28,285 nucleotides of DNA from Chara braunii (Eukaryota; Streptophyta; Charophyceae; Charales; Characeae): NCBI GenBank assembly GCA_003427395.1, contig BFEA01000394.1, positions 1,110,868 to 1,139,152 of the forward strand, in the 5' to 3' direction. The position numbers were made by a program, and so were the translations under genes. Below, one piece after another: positions 27,920-28,285 of this stretch. The notes under the pieces are model-generated. The model was not told where the DNA came from. It saw only the letters and a program-made list of their open reading frames with translations, and did no database searches. The first letter of the stretch is position 1; every line of letters begins with the position of its first letter.

Positions 27920-28285
27920 CTGTGTTGGTGTAGCCTGAGGGCTTGAACACCTTGGATACTGTGTTGGTGTGGCCTGAGGGCTTGAACACTGGCTCATGAG
28001 TTATGTGGGTGGACTCTTGGTGCATTTATGCTCTCTGCTTGGTACATGACTACTTGGACATCTGTGTGATTTTGCAACTTGGCTTTCTGTATACCGTTCT
28101 CACTCATATTCCTTCCGCACACACAAAAAAAAAGGTGACACGTGGTGCGTTGGTGTGGCCTGACGGCTTGAACATTGGAATCTAAGTGCATTTGAGCTCT
28201 CTATTGGTTACATGACTATCTGGAGTTCTGCGTGATTTTGCAGGTTCCTTTTCTGTATATAGCTCTGGCTCATATTCCTTGCACA
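27920..28285. repeat. ~180-bp tail repeats (second unit)
   Basis: These are the same tail modules at about 27951-28120 and 28144-28285, again with an A tract and GGTGACACGTGGT between them. A short extra duplication (CCTTGGATACTGTGTTGGTG) lies at 27911-27970. Confidence 0.85.

Larger units (their letters stand above)
25870..28285. repeat. Two tandem ~1.35-kb repeat units
   Basis: GAAGTGGCCACGGG occurs at about 25937 and 27259. GACTGGGCGCAGACACTGGG-type sequence occurs at 26072-26100 and 27391-27420. GTGTTGACGTCATGTACA(C/T)TGG occurs at about 26438 and 27792. GGTGACACGTGGTGCGTTGG occurs at about 26770 and 28133. The offset is 1.32-1.36 kb throughout, so the units are collinear and diverged. 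The second is cut by the window end. No coding potential is seen. The GC-rich middle has several GGGCCC/TGGGCC motifs. Confidence 0.85.

Noticed and set aside
1-28285. CRISPR array among the tandem repeats
   Set aside because: None of the tandem repeats has unique spacers of uniform length between conserved repeats, and the DNA is eukaryotic in character.

Overview
The window is eukaryotic, repeat-dense nuclear DNA in which I find no convincingly intact host gene. It holds long GA/CT microsatellites, many homopolymer A/T tracts, tRNA-like retroposon heads, a Ty3/gypsy retroelement and plant-type telomere motifs (CCCTAAA). A plant or streptophyte alga (for example a Chara-like genome) fits best. 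That is inference from repeat style only.

Layout. 1-5.4 kb: a decayed minus-strand Ty3/gypsy element. It carries gag, a zinc knuckle, protease, reverse transcriptase and the start of RNase H. It has a long non-coding leader with telomere-like motifs, four copies of a hairpin repeat and a cloverleaf-like foldback. No integrase is visible. 5.4-13 kb: a mosaic of short retroposons. These include a tRNA-like head, a poly-T-punctuated family present three times (one copy carrying a nested ~80-bp insertion), and a tRNA-like segment followed by a U6 snRNA-like segment. There is also a foldback element with 36-bp internal repeats and a cluster of GTTCG/CGAAC palindromes. 13-19.9 kb: microsatellites and an unrecognised family of direct repeats. 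19.9-21.2 kb: a GC-richer block with a possible minus-strand reading frame, a TATA box and a dense run of perfect stem-loops. 22.2-25.7 kb: three minus-strand coding-like blocks, the best being a Ulp1/C48-type cysteine protease whose frame stays in register for about 415 codons but carries four stop codons. 25.9-28.3 kb: two tandem units of about 1.35 kb, each with ~180-bp tail repeats.

The two coding systems look like mobile-element remnants. In both, nearly every nonsense codon lies at a site one C-to-T change away from Gln or Arg. This suggests decay by cytosine deamination, although recoding is an alternative for TAA/TAG. The most unusual items are the tRNA-like/U6 composite, the stem-loop array, the cloverleaf foldback and the stop-studded C48 gene.
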